A DNA stretch of 64,000 nucleotides, from NCBI RefSeq assembly GCF_003952165.1, contig NZ_RXFT01000005.1, forward strand, positions 418,754 through 482,753. Direction: 5' to 3'. The position numbers were made by a program, and so were the translations under genes. The stretch comes from Variovorax guangxiensis. Its GTDB lineage: Bacteria > Pseudomonadota > Gammaproteobacteria > Burkholderiales > Burkholderiaceae_C. Shown one piece after another: positions 51,862 to 60,244 of this stretch. A model generated the notes under the pieces. It ran no database searches, was not told where the DNA came from, and saw only the letters and a list, made by a program, of their open reading frames with translations. Each line of letters begins with the position of its first letter. The first letter of the stretch is position 1.

Positions 51862-52743
51862 GTGGACACCCGCCAGATGCGCTGCGTCGTCGCGATCGCC
51901 GAGGCGGGCAGCCTCACCAAGGCGGCCGAGCGGCTGGGGCTGGCGCAGCCGGCGCTCACGCAGACGCTGAACCGGCTCGAGAAGGAGCTCGGCACGCCGC
52001 TCTTCACACGCACGCGCCGCGGCGCCGCGCTCACCGATGCGGGGCAGGCCGTCATCGACGACCTGCGCGCCAGCCTGGCCTATGGCGATGCGGCCACCGA
52101 GCGTGCCCGTGCGATGGGGGCAGGACGCGCGGGCCGGCTCACGATCGGCTTCGTCACGCATGCGGTGTACGAGGTGCTGCCGAACGCGCTGCGCCGGCTG
52201 CGCGCCGAACATCCGCAGCTCGACGTGGTGCTGCGCGAGATGAGCAACGCCGAGCAGGTGGCGGCGCTGGAAGGCGGGCGCATCGACATCGCGCTGCTGC
52301 ATCCGCCGGTGTCGGTCACGGCCCGGGTGCACGAGCTGCGGCTGGGCGAGGAGCCGCTGATCGCCGCGCTGCCCGCCGCGTGGCCGCTCGACGAAGACGG
52401 CTGCGTGTCGCTCGCCGATGTCGCGCGGCACGGCCTGGTGTGGTTCCCGGAGCAGCAGATTCCCGCCCTGCGCGCACAGCTGCTGGGCGCGCTGCGACGC
52501 GCCGGCCACGAGACGCGGGTGGTGCAGGACGCCAATCGCACGCTGACGGTGCTGGCCTGCGTGGCGGCCGGGCTGGGCTGGTCGCTGCTGCCGCGCTCGG
52601 TGCGCGCGCTGCGGCACGAAGGCGTGCGCTACGCTGAGGTGCGCGACGGCGCGGGGCTGCCGGCCTTCGAGCTTTCGGCGCTGTGGCTGGCGCGCTCTCG
52701 GCCCACCTTCGCCGACGCGTTCGCGGCCATGCTGCGCGGCTGA
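51862..52743 (+). CDS. LysR-family regulator
   Basis: This 293-residue protein has the LysR helix-turn-helix (AIAEAGSLTKAAERLGLAQPALTQTLNRLE, about residues 11-40, in pieces) and an effector domain beginning GRLTIGFVTHAVYEVLPNAL. The start is GTG with an AGGA-like site upstream, 32 nt after recQ. It ends 10 nt before a convergent Bug-type binding-protein gene, which with its amidohydrolase partner may be the target, though the convergent layout is atypical for LysR. Confidence 0.9.
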   Translation: MDTRQMRCVVAIAEAGSLTKAAERLGLAQPALTQTLNRLEKELGTPLFTRTRRGAALTDAGQAVIDDLRASLAYGDAATERARAMGAGRAGRLTIGFVTHAVYEVLPNALRRLRAEHPQLDVVLREMSNAEQVAALEGGRIDIALLHPPVSVTARVHELRLGEEPLIAALPAAWPLDEDGCVSLADVARHGLVWFPEQQIPALRAQLLGALRRAGHETRVVQDANRTLTVLACVAAGLGWSLLPRSVRALRHEGVRYAEVRDGAGLPAFELSALWLARSRPTFADAFAAMLRG

Positions 52744-52753
52744 GGCTGCGGCC

Positions 52754-53746
52754 TCAATCGAGCTGGATCTTGTTGTCCTTCGCGAGCTTGGTCCACTTGG
52801 CGATCTCGGCGCGGCGGAAGCTGTCGAGCTCGGCGGGGCTGGAGCCGATCACCTCGGCGCCCAGCGCTTCGAGCCGGCTGCGCACTTCCGGGTCCTTGAG
52901 CGCGGCGGCGAATTCCTTCGACAGGCGCTCCGCCACCGGCGCGGGCGTGCCGGCCGGCACGAACACCGCGTTCCATTCGTAGACCTCGTAGCCGGGCAGT
53001 CCGGCCTCGGCCACGGTGGGCAGCTGCGGCAGCGCGGGCGCATGCGCCTTGCCGGTCACGGCCAGCGGGCGCAGCTTGCCGTCCTTGATGAAGGGCATGC
53101 TCGAAGCCAGGCTGGCGAAGAACACCGGCACATGCCCCGACATCACGTCGGTGAGCGCCGGGCCGCCGCCCTTGTAGGCCACGTGCGTCATCTGCACGCC
53201 CGCCATCGATGCGAACAGCTCACCCGCCAGATGCTGCGCCGAACCGTTGCCCGACGATGCGTAGTTGATGCCGCCCGGCTTCGCCTTGGCCTGCGCGATC
53301 AGGTCGGCAACGCTCTTGAACGGCGCCGACGGGTTCACCACCAGCACGTTGGGCACCTTCACCAGCAGCGACACCGGCGCCAGTTCGCGCAGCGTGTCGA
53401 AGGGCATCTTGCGCAGCGCCGGGTTCTGCGCGTGATTGGAGGCGTCGAGCAGCACGGTGTAGCCGTCGGGCGCGCTCTTGGCGACGAGGTCGCCGCCGAT
53501 GGCGCCGCCCGCGCCGCCGCGGTTGTCGATCACCACCGGCTGGCCCAGCTTCGCCGAGAGCCTGGGCGCCACGATGCGCGCCACCGCGTCGACCGTACCG
53601 CCCGGCGGATAGCTCACGACCAGCCGCACGGGCTTGGACGGCCACGCCTGGGCATGCGCGCCCAGGCTGCCCATCAGCAGGGCTGCGCCGGCGAGCGCGA
53701 GCGGAACGGCGCGCAAGAGCCGCGCGCGGGTGATTTCATTGGTCAT
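52754..53746 (-). CDS. Bug/TctC-family substrate-binding protein
   Basis: This 330-residue periplasmic protein of the tripartite tricarboxylate (Bug) family has a signal peptide ending near GAHAQ (33), then AWPSKPVRLVVSYPPGGTVD, VIDNRGGAGGAIGGDLVAKSAPDGYT and VPAGTPAPV. No TctA/TctB membrane genes are nearby, as is common for these receptors in Burkholderiales. It overlaps the preceding amidohydrolase gene by 11 nt, so both likely serve one carboxylic-acid pathway. Confidence 0.93.
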   Translation of the reverse strand: MTNEITRARLLRAVPLALAGAALLMGSLGAHAQAWPSKPVRLVVSYPPGGTVDAVARIVAPRLSAKLGQPVVIDNRGGAGGAIGGDLVAKSAPDGYTVLLDASNHAQNPALRKMPFDTLRELAPVSLLVKVPNVLVVNPSAPFKSVADLIAQAKAKPGGINYASSGNGSAQHLAGELFASMAGVQMTHVAYKGGGPALTDVMSGHVPVFFASLASSMPFIKDGKLRPLAVTGKAHAPALPQLPTVAEAGLPGYEVYEWNAVFVPAGTPAPVAERLSKEFAAALKDPEVRSRLEALGAEVIGSSPAELDSFRRAEIAKWTKLAKDNKIQLD

Positions 53747-54572
53747 CTCTGATGTCTCCTGTCTTGAACTTGAAAAGCAGCGCCGGCGTGTCGACCAGGA
53801 TGCGTCGACGCACGGCGGCCTCGGGCACCCAGCCGGCGAGCGTCGCGTGGGCGGTTGTGTAGTCGGCGATCTCGCGGTGCTGGGTGTGGGGCCAGTCGCT
53901 GCCCCACATCAGCCGCTCGGGGCCGAAGGCTTTCAGCAGCGCCTGCGCGGCGTCATGCGCGCAGGCATCGGTGGACGCGGGCCAGTTGCGGTAGGCGGCC
54001 GAGAGCTTGACCCAGATGCGCTCGCAGTCCGCGGCGCCGAGCAGCCAGGCGAAGCCTTCATCGTCGGCGGGCGCCGATGAGGGACGGCCGAAATGGTCGA
54101 CGACCAGCGCGCACCCGGCATCGAGCACAGGCTGCGCGGCCAGCGCGAGGTCGCGCGACTCGCGATGCAGCTCCACATGCCAGCCCAGCGCATTCACGCG
54201 GGTGAAGAGCCGTTGCCAATCGGGCCGGGCGAGCTCGGGCATCGGCATGCCCACGATGTTGAGGCGGATGCCGACGATGCCGGCTTCGGCCATGGCCTGC
54301 AGCGTGGCGTCGTCCACCCGCGGATCGACCACCGCGACGCCGCGCAGGCGGGCGGGGGCCGCGCGCAGCGCGTCGATCAGGAAGCCGTTGTCGGTGCCGA
54401 GGAAGCTGGGCTGCACCAGCACCCCGTGCGAGACGCCGTGCGCATCGAGCAGCGAGAGGTACTCGTCCAACGTCGCCTCGTAGTCGGGCGCGTGCCGGCG
54501 CGTCGCCGCCAGGGGCAGGCCACGCGCGAACACGTGGGCGTGGCTGTCGATGGCGGTGATGGGGGAAGGCAC
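53736..54572 (-). CDS. Amidohydrolase, 2-pyrone-4,6-dicarboxylate lactonase-like
   Basis: This 278-residue amidohydrolase of the COG3618-like group has HxH-type metal ligands in IDSHAHVFARG (residues 8-18), the VVDHFGRP segment (about 165-172), and the WGSDWPHT motif near residue 225. Family members hydrolyse lactones of dicarboxylic acids (LigI) or sugar lactones. Its gene overlaps the Bug-type receptor gene. The exact substrate cannot be read from sequence. Confidence 0.85.
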   Translation of the reverse strand: MPSPITAIDSHAHVFARGLPLAATRRHAPDYEATLDEYLSLLDAHGVSHGVLVQPSFLGTDNGFLIDALRAAPARLRGVAVVDPRVDDATLQAMAEAGIVGIRLNIVGMPMPELARPDWQRLFTRVNALGWHVELHRESRDLALAAQPVLDAGCALVVDHFGRPSSAPADDEGFAWLLGAADCERIWVKLSAAYRNWPASTDACAHDAAQALLKAFGPERLMWGSDWPHTQHREIADYTTAHATLAGWVPEAAVRRRILVDTPALLFKFKTGDIRDDQ

Positions 54573-54702
54573 GGCGGCGGCGTCTCTGTCGGAATCGTTG
54601 TGCGTCCGCGGAAAAGCGGACGTGGGCGAGTATCCGAAGGACGACGCCTGCCGGGAACGGGTCTCCCGGTTGCGTTTGGATAAGCGCGGCTTATGACGCC
54701 GC

Positions 54703-55908
54703 TCAGTTCGACGTCAGGGGCAGCACGACCGGCACGGGCCGCGTGAGCAGGTCGACGTAGAGCTCGAAGAAGCGCGCGTTGTCGAACTTCTTCACCACCG
54801 TCATCTTCTGCAGCGTCGGCCCCGCGGGCTGCGAGGAATAGCCGATGGAGCGGCCGTTGTCCGCCGCGCCCGGCTTGGCGATGACGTCGACGTAGCGGTC
54901 CACCGTCTGCGTGGCGTAGCTCGGGTCGATCAGGTAGGCCAGCGTGAGCGTGTCCCAGATGTTCTGCGTGTAGTTCGGGTTGGTCTCGAAGCCGTTCTTG
55001 CCGTCGAAGCCGTAGCCGTTGAGCTTCTGGAACACGTCGGTCACAGCCGTGGGCTTGGCCGGGTGCGCGATGCGGTCGTAGATGGGCTTGGTGAGGAACA
55101 CGGTGTCGGTCACGTCCAGCGGCACCACCACCTGCGGAATGGGCAGCCGCACCACGAACTGCGCCGCGTCGGGGTCGAACCACCAGTTGAACTCGGCCGC
55201 CTTGGTGGTGTTGCCGGGCACGTCGATGGCGCCGCCCATGTAGATGATCTTCTTGATGAGCGGGACGATCTCGGGGTTCTGCTTCACCGCGAGCGCGATG
55301 TTGGTGAGCGGGCCGATGGCCAGAATGGTGATCTCGCCGGGGTTGGCCTTCACGGTGTCGACGATGAAGTCGACAGCCGTCTTGCGCTGCACCACCGTGT
55401 GCTTCGCGAAGCCGTCGGGCGAGGGCTTGAGGTCGGCATCGGTCCTGGGCTCGGGGCCGCCCCAGGCGCCGAGGTAGCCGTCGCCGCCGGCACCGGCGGC
55501 CATCTCGGCCTCGACGTCGGCAAAGGTGTGGTTCAGCGCGTAGTTCGCGCCCGAGTAGATGCCGATGCGGTCGCCCACGCCCAGGCGCTCCACCGACATC
55601 AGCGCGTCGGCCACGCCCTGTTTGAGCCACTGGTTGCCCGAGACCACGCTGATGCCCATGACCCGCACCTTGCCCTCGGCCTGCAGCTGCGCGGCCATCA
55701 CGCCGAGCTGGCCGTCGTCGCTCATGGTGTTGTAGTCGCTGTCGATGATGATCTTCTGCGGACCGGCGCTGCCGCCGCCCGATCCACCACCGCCCCCAGC
55801 GCCCCAGCCCGGACCGAGGCCGATGCCCGAGCCTCCGTTCCCGCCGCCTCCGCAGCCCGCCAACGTCGTGATGACGGCGATCAACATCGCCCCGATCCAT
55901 TTGCGCAT
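54703..55908 (-). CDS. Lipoprotein nucleoside hydrolase-like protein
   Basis: This 401-residue protein starts with a lipoprotein signal (MRKWIGAMLIAVITTLAGC, lipobox LAGC) and a Gly/Ser-rich linker. A nucleoside hydrolase domain follows: KIIIDSDYNTMSDDGQLGVMAA, then TILAIGPLTNIALAV, GGAIDVPGNT, and DVTDTVFL near residue 275. In typical members the acidic motif reads D-x-D-P-G-x-D-D; here the paired Asp come two residues later. The protein is predicted to cleave nucleosides at the cell envelope. A striking palindrome lies 65 bp upstream of the start. Confidence 0.87.
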   Translation of the reverse strand: MRKWIGAMLIAVITTLAGCGGGGNGGSGIGLGPGWGAGGGGGSGGGSAGPQKIIIDSDYNTMSDDGQLGVMAAQLQAEGKVRVMGISVVSGNQWLKQGVADALMSVERLGVGDRIGIYSGANYALNHTFADVEAEMAAGAGGDGYLGAWGGPEPRTDADLKPSPDGFAKHTVVQRKTAVDFIVDTVKANPGEITILAIGPLTNIALAVKQNPEIVPLIKKIIYMGGAIDVPGNTTKAAEFNWWFDPDAAQFVVRLPIPQVVVPLDVTDTVFLTKPIYDRIAHPAKPTAVTDVFQKLNGYGFDGKNGFETNPNYTQNIWDTLTLAYLIDPSYATQTVDRYVDVIAKPGAADNGRSIGYSSQPAGPTLQKMTVVKKFDNARFFELYVDLLTRPVPVVLPLTSN

Positions 55909-55972
55909 CGTGTCTCTCCTGGTACTAGGAAGTTGGTTCTCAGATGGGCCAAGTCCTGCCACTCCGAGATAC

Positions 55973-56004
55973 AAACGTTTGCGCAAAGCTTTGCGCAAAC
56001 GTTT
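55973..56004. promoter_or_regulatory. Perfect 32-bp palindromic operator
   Basis: The left half AAACGTTTGCGCAAAG is exactly mirrored by its reverse complement CTTTGCGCAAACGTTT. It contains TTTGCGCAAA twice and AAACGTTT at each end, so four overlapping sub-palindromes. This pattern fits LacI-family sites. It lies 65-96 bp before the nucleoside hydrolase start. No LacI gene is in the window. Confidence 0.8.
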
Positions 56005-56118
56005 CACCCACTCTACGGCGCGAGTGACGGGGGTGGCAAGCGCCAGCGCTAGGGGTTTTCCGCGAGCCGAAAGGAGGCCCTGGCAGCGCTCAGAACTGCT
56101 CGGGCGGCGCGCGGTGTC

Positions 56119-57741
56119 TCAGGCCGGATCGGGCACGCCGACCAGGCGGTTCTCGCGCAGCGGCGAGCGGCCTCGCAGATAGGGCTGCTCCGCTTCAGGC
56201 TCGGTCGCCTTCTCCAGGCCCTGCACGGTCGTCTTGGCGGAGACGGAACAGGAGCCCGAGCTGCGCAACGCGAGCGCGGCAGCGAGCCGCGCCTCGGCCT
56301 TGTCGCCAAGCTGGTGATTGAAGTCGTCAGCCACGACACAGCCGGCATTGGGCGCCATGCCGTCGCCGTAGTCGCCCTCGCCCTTCTGGTTCACCCCCTT
56401 GAACTGGATCGCGAAGTAGGTGGTGCCGCAGTTGTCCTGCGGATAGAAGCCATAGGGCTTGCCGCAAGTGGTGCCGCCGACGAGATTGACGGTGACACCC
56501 ACGCCGCGCAGGCTGTTGACGACCGACTCGCTCGCCGAGCAGGTGTCGGGACCGGTGAGCACGGTCACGCGCGAGAGGCCCAGCCAAGGCAACGCCTGGC
56601 CGCTGCGGCTGGTGGCCGTGAAGGGCGTGAGCGTCTGCGCGACCGTGAGGTGGAACGGGTTCTTGTCGTTGAAGACCAGCTGCTCGAAGGTCTTGCCGGC
56701 TGTCACCGACGGCGACGCGATCATGTAGGCCAGCCGGCTGGCGATGAGCAACTGGCCGCCGCCGTTGTAGCGCATGTCGAGCACCAGGTCCTGGATGCCG
56801 GCGCCCTGCTTGAAGGTGTTCACCGCATTGATGAGCTGGGTCTCGGACGTGGTGATGTGGTCGTTGAACAGCAGATAGCCCACGCGGCCGTTGCCGGTGT
56901 CGATGACCTGCACGTTCTGCACCGGCGTGCTGGTGATCTTCGCGGCCGTCAGCTGCACCGGCGACTGCGCGACGCCGTTCACCTCGAAGGTGAAGGTGTG
57001 CGATTCGCCGATGGCCTTGGGCGAAAGCGCTCCGTTGATCGCGTTGACGTTGGCCGTGCCGGTGCTGCTGACGACGTTGATGCCGTCGATGGTGAGGATC
57101 TTCGCGCCGCGCAGCAGGCCGGCATTGGTGGCGGGCGAGTTCGGCTCGACGAAGGCGATGCGGATGTCGCGCGGCGGCGAGCTGCGTATCGCGGCCGTCT
57201 CCATGCCGTAGCCGGCGGAGACGCCGCCCTGCGTGAGCTGGCGGTACGCCTCGGTGTCGTAGGTGAAGTGGAAGCGGTCCTTGGCGCGGCCCGAGGGCGT
57301 GGTGGCCGTCGTCTTGAGCACGTTGAACCAGGTGATGGGCGTGGCGTAGTCTGCGGCCTTGAGGGTGGTGGGCACTTCGCCGTACCAGAGGTAGGTTTCG
57401 TCGATCCAGCCGCGCACCCAGCTTTTTTCATTGTCGAGCGTGCCGCCGCGGTCGGGGTAGGCCGCATTGGTGTCCGGGTTGATGCCGCTGCGCGGCGATG
57501 CGCACAGTCCCGCGACGGTGGCCGAGGCAACGATGCCGTCGCCGCTGCTCGGGGGAGTTGTTGCCGGTGGTGTCGTGGTGCCGGGGATCAGGCCGATCGG
57601 CAAGCCACCGCCGCCGCCCCCTCCTCCGCCGCCACCGCAGCCCGCCAGAAGGAACGCGGCAGCGAGCGCCGCGCCGGCGGCAGCCCATGCACCAGGAAGC
57701 GGCGGCCGCCGCGCGTCGTCGACCTTGCGAGATCCCACCAT
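56119..57741 (-). CDS. S41-family peptidase lipoprotein
   Basis: This 540-residue protein has a lipoprotein signal (lipobox LAGC about residue 35) followed directly by eleven Gly. A PDZ-like domain (about 190-270: AFVEPNSPATNAGLLRGAKILTIDG in pieces) and a C-terminal-processing peptidase domain follow, with the catalytic Ser in CSASESVVNSL (about residue 400) and LDMRYNGGGQL before it. S41 proteases cleave in the cell envelope. The Gly tract resembles that of the adjoining nucleoside hydrolase. The target is unknown. Confidence 0.88.
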   Translation of the reverse strand: MVGSRKVDDARRPPLPGAWAAAGAALAAAFLLAGCGGGGGGGGGGGLPIGLIPGTTTPPATTPPSSGDGIVASATVAGLCASPRSGINPDTNAAYPDRGGTLDNEKSWVRGWIDETYLWYGEVPTTLKAADYATPITWFNVLKTTATTPSGRAKDRFHFTYDTEAYRQLTQGGVSAGYGMETAAIRSSPPRDIRIAFVEPNSPATNAGLLRGAKILTIDGINVVSSTGTANVNAINGALSPKAIGESHTFTFEVNGVAQSPVQLTAAKITSTPVQNVQVIDTGNGRVGYLLFNDHITTSETQLINAVNTFKQGAGIQDLVLDMRYNGGGQLLIASRLAYMIASPSVTAGKTFEQLVFNDKNPFHLTVAQTLTPFTATSRSGQALPWLGLSRVTVLTGPDTCSASESVVNSLRGVGVTVNLVGGTTCGKPYGFYPQDNCGTTYFAIQFKGVNQKGEGDYGDGMAPNAGCVVADDFNHQLGDKAEARLAAALALRSSGSCSVSAKTTVQGLEKATEPEAEQPYLRGRSPLRENRLVGVPDPA

Positions 57742-57833
57742 GCGCTCCTCCTCGTGCCCGCGATGGCGGGCGGATGTTTTCGTTCTGCGCGGCGACGGCC
57801 GCCCGCGCCTTCGGCTTGCCGCTGGAGCCTGAG

Positions 57834-60158
57834 CTACTGCACGAAGCCCATGCCGCGCGATTCGCGCACTTCGGGCTTGATGCGGTGCTCGGCTTCGAGC
57901 TGGTCCAGGAACTCGCTAGCGGAGAACTCCGTGGCCAGGATATCGGTCTGCCTTTTCACCGCCGCGAAATCGCCCGGGCACAGCTGCCCCAGCGCTGCGA
58001 GGCGCGAACGCATGGCAGCCGTCATGAGCTCGGCGTCGCCCGCGAGCGCCTCGGTGACGAACATGCGCTCGCGCTGCGCCGGGGTGAGCGGCATGAACTT
58101 GATCTTGAAGGTGAAGCGCCGCAGCGCCGCCTGGTCGAGCCGGTCGAGCAGGTTGGTGGTGCAGACGAAGACGCCGTTGAAGCGCTCCATGCCCTGCAGC
58201 ATCTCGTTGACCTCGGTGACCTCGTAGGTGCGCTGCGCCCCGCGCCGGTCCTGCAGGAAGCTGTCGGCCTCGTCGAGCAGCAGCACCGCCTTTTCGGTCT
58301 CGGCCTCGCGGAACATGGCGGCCATGTTCTGCTCGGTTTCGCCGACGTACTTGCTCATGAGGTCGCTGGCCTGCTTCACGATGAGCGGGCGGCCGATCGA
58401 GCGGGCGATGTGCTCGGCCAGCGCCGTCTTGCCGGTGCCCGGCGCGCCGTAGAAGCACAGCGTGCCGTGACCACGCGCCTTCAGCGCCTCGACGATGCGC
58501 GGGATCTCGAAGCGGGTCTCGACATTGAGCATGTCGAGGTCGTAGGTAGTGACGCTGCGGCGGTCGCCACGCGAGGCATCGGCGGTGCCGAGGGCGAGGT
58601 CGGCGTTGCGCAGCTGGCGTTCGATGAGCGCTTCCATCGAGGCGCCTTCGGCGCCGGCCAGTCCGGCGAAGCGCACCGCCGTACGGATCTGCGCGGGCGT
58701 GAGGCCCTTGCGCTCCGCGAGCTTGGCGGTGAAGGCTTCGGACACGACCACGCCTTCGAGCGTCTTCTTCACGAGCTGCTCGCGCGCGCCGGGCGGCGGC
58801 GACTTGAGCTCGAGGTGATAGGCGAAGCGCCGGCGGAAGGCCGGGTCGATCTGCTCGATGCGGTTGGTGACCCACAGCGTGGGCACCGGGTTGGCCTCCA
58901 GGATCTGGTTGACCCACGCCTTGCCGCTCACGCTGCCGCTGGTGGGCGCGGGAATCTGCTCGGCGCGCGCCATGAACTGCGCGGCCTCGGTGCTGATGGG
59001 CGGGAACACGTCCTCGACCTCGTCGAACAGCAGCGCGGCCTGCGCGCTGCCCTTGAGGAACACCTGCGCGATCTGCAGCGAGCGATAGCGGTCGCGGCCG
59101 CTGAGCGAATTGCCGTCGCGGTCCGCGTACTCGACCTCGAAGAGCTCGAGCCCGGCCGCCTGCGCCACGACCTTCGCGAGCTCGGTCTTGCCGGTGCCTG
59201 GCGGGCCGTAGAGCAGCACGTTGACACCGGGCTCCTTGCGCGCAACGGCGGCACGCAGCAGCGTGACGAGCATCTGCGCGTCTTCCTGCACGAAGGAGAA
59301 GTCCTGCGGCGTGAGCGCGCTCTTGGCCGAGGGGCGCGTGAACACGGCCATCAGCTCGTTGTGGTCGCGGTACTCGCGCATGAGCACCGGCGGCAGCTTC
59401 TCGCTGACCTTCATCAGGTCGGCGAGGTCGGTGATGTTGTGCTCCGAGATGAGGTTCTCGACGAGCCCGATGCGCTCGAGCCGCGAGCCCGCGCGCAGCG
59501 CCTCGCCCACGTCGCTCGCGTTCACGCCTGCGATGTCGGCGATGGCGGCATAAGCCTCGGGTGCGTTGTTGACCTTGAACTCGACCAGCAGCGAGCGCAG
59601 GTCGCGCTGGTAGCGCGCGAGCGTGCCGTACAGCAGCAGCGCACGCTCGGCCTTGTTGAGCTGCAGCAGGCCCGCGAGCGCGTCGATGTTCTTCTCGACC
59701 AGCGTCGATTGCTTGCGCAGCGCGTGCGTGAGCCAGTCGCGCGTAACGGCCAGCACCGAAAGCAGGTCCTTGGGCTGGTCCTTCGCGTATTCGTCGAGAT
59801 AGAAGAAGAGCGTGCCTTCCTCGTACGGGCCGCGCCACACGCCGTGACGCTCCAGCAGCGTGCGGCCATCGAAATCTTCGACGCCCTTCCAGGCTTCGTT
59901 GCCGGCACAGCGTCGCCCGAGGAATTCACGCAGCCGCTGCAGTACCGCGGCAGGCCACACGAGATGCCGCCCGGTGAGCGAGAGCAGCCCGTTGATATCG
60001 CGCCGCACGTTGAAGCGCGGCCCCTGCTTGGCTGCGAGCGTGAGCACGAAGTGCGAGCACATGAGCTCGAGCACCGGTGCCTCCTTGAGTCCGGGCGACG
60101 GCAATGCCTGCCCGCGTACCGCAGCAGCCACGACATCGACACCCGCACGCTTGACCAT
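57834..60158 (-). CDS. Double AAA+ ATPase
   Basis: This 774-residue protein has a roughly 300-residue N-terminal region of unknown type, then two AAA+ domains. The first has Walker A GPPGTGKT (about 320), Walker B LLFDEVED and sensor/arginine region DPAFRRRF. The second has GAPGTGKT (about 573), LLLDEADSF and DQAALRRFTF. The tandem layout recalls CDC48/p97-type unfoldases, but I do not recognise the N-terminal part. The ATG at 60156-60158 has a GGAGG site. It is divergent from threonine ammonia-lyase, and its role is unknown. Confidence 0.85.
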   Translation of the reverse strand: MVKRAGVDVVAAAVRGQALPSPGLKEAPVLELMCSHFVLTLAAKQGPRFNVRRDINGLLSLTGRHLVWPAAVLQRLREFLGRRCAGNEAWKGVEDFDGRTLLERHGVWRGPYEEGTLFFYLDEYAKDQPKDLLSVLAVTRDWLTHALRKQSTLVEKNIDALAGLLQLNKAERALLLYGTLARYQRDLRSLLVEFKVNNAPEAYAAIADIAGVNASDVGEALRAGSRLERIGLVENLISEHNITDLADLMKVSEKLPPVLMREYRDHNELMAVFTRPSAKSALTPQDFSFVQEDAQMLVTLLRAAVARKEPGVNVLLYGPPGTGKTELAKVVAQAAGLELFEVEYADRDGNSLSGRDRYRSLQIAQVFLKGSAQAALLFDEVEDVFPPISTEAAQFMARAEQIPAPTSGSVSGKAWVNQILEANPVPTLWVTNRIEQIDPAFRRRFAYHLELKSPPPGAREQLVKKTLEGVVVSEAFTAKLAERKGLTPAQIRTAVRFAGLAGAEGASMEALIERQLRNADLALGTADASRGDRRSVTTYDLDMLNVETRFEIPRIVEALKARGHGTLCFYGAPGTGKTALAEHIARSIGRPLIVKQASDLMSKYVGETEQNMAAMFREAETEKAVLLLDEADSFLQDRRGAQRTYEVTEVNEMLQGMERFNGVFVCTTNLLDRLDQAALRRFTFKIKFMPLTPAQRERMFVTEALAGDAELMTAAMRSRLAALGQLCPGDFAAVKRQTDILATEFSASEFLDQLEAEHRIKPEVRESRGMGFVQ

Positions 60159-60244
60159 CAGGCAACCTCCAACGAGGACAATTTCGGAGAGACCATAACG
60201 CAGACTTTTGGCTTCGGGAAGACCGTGAAACGGGAAAAACCCTG

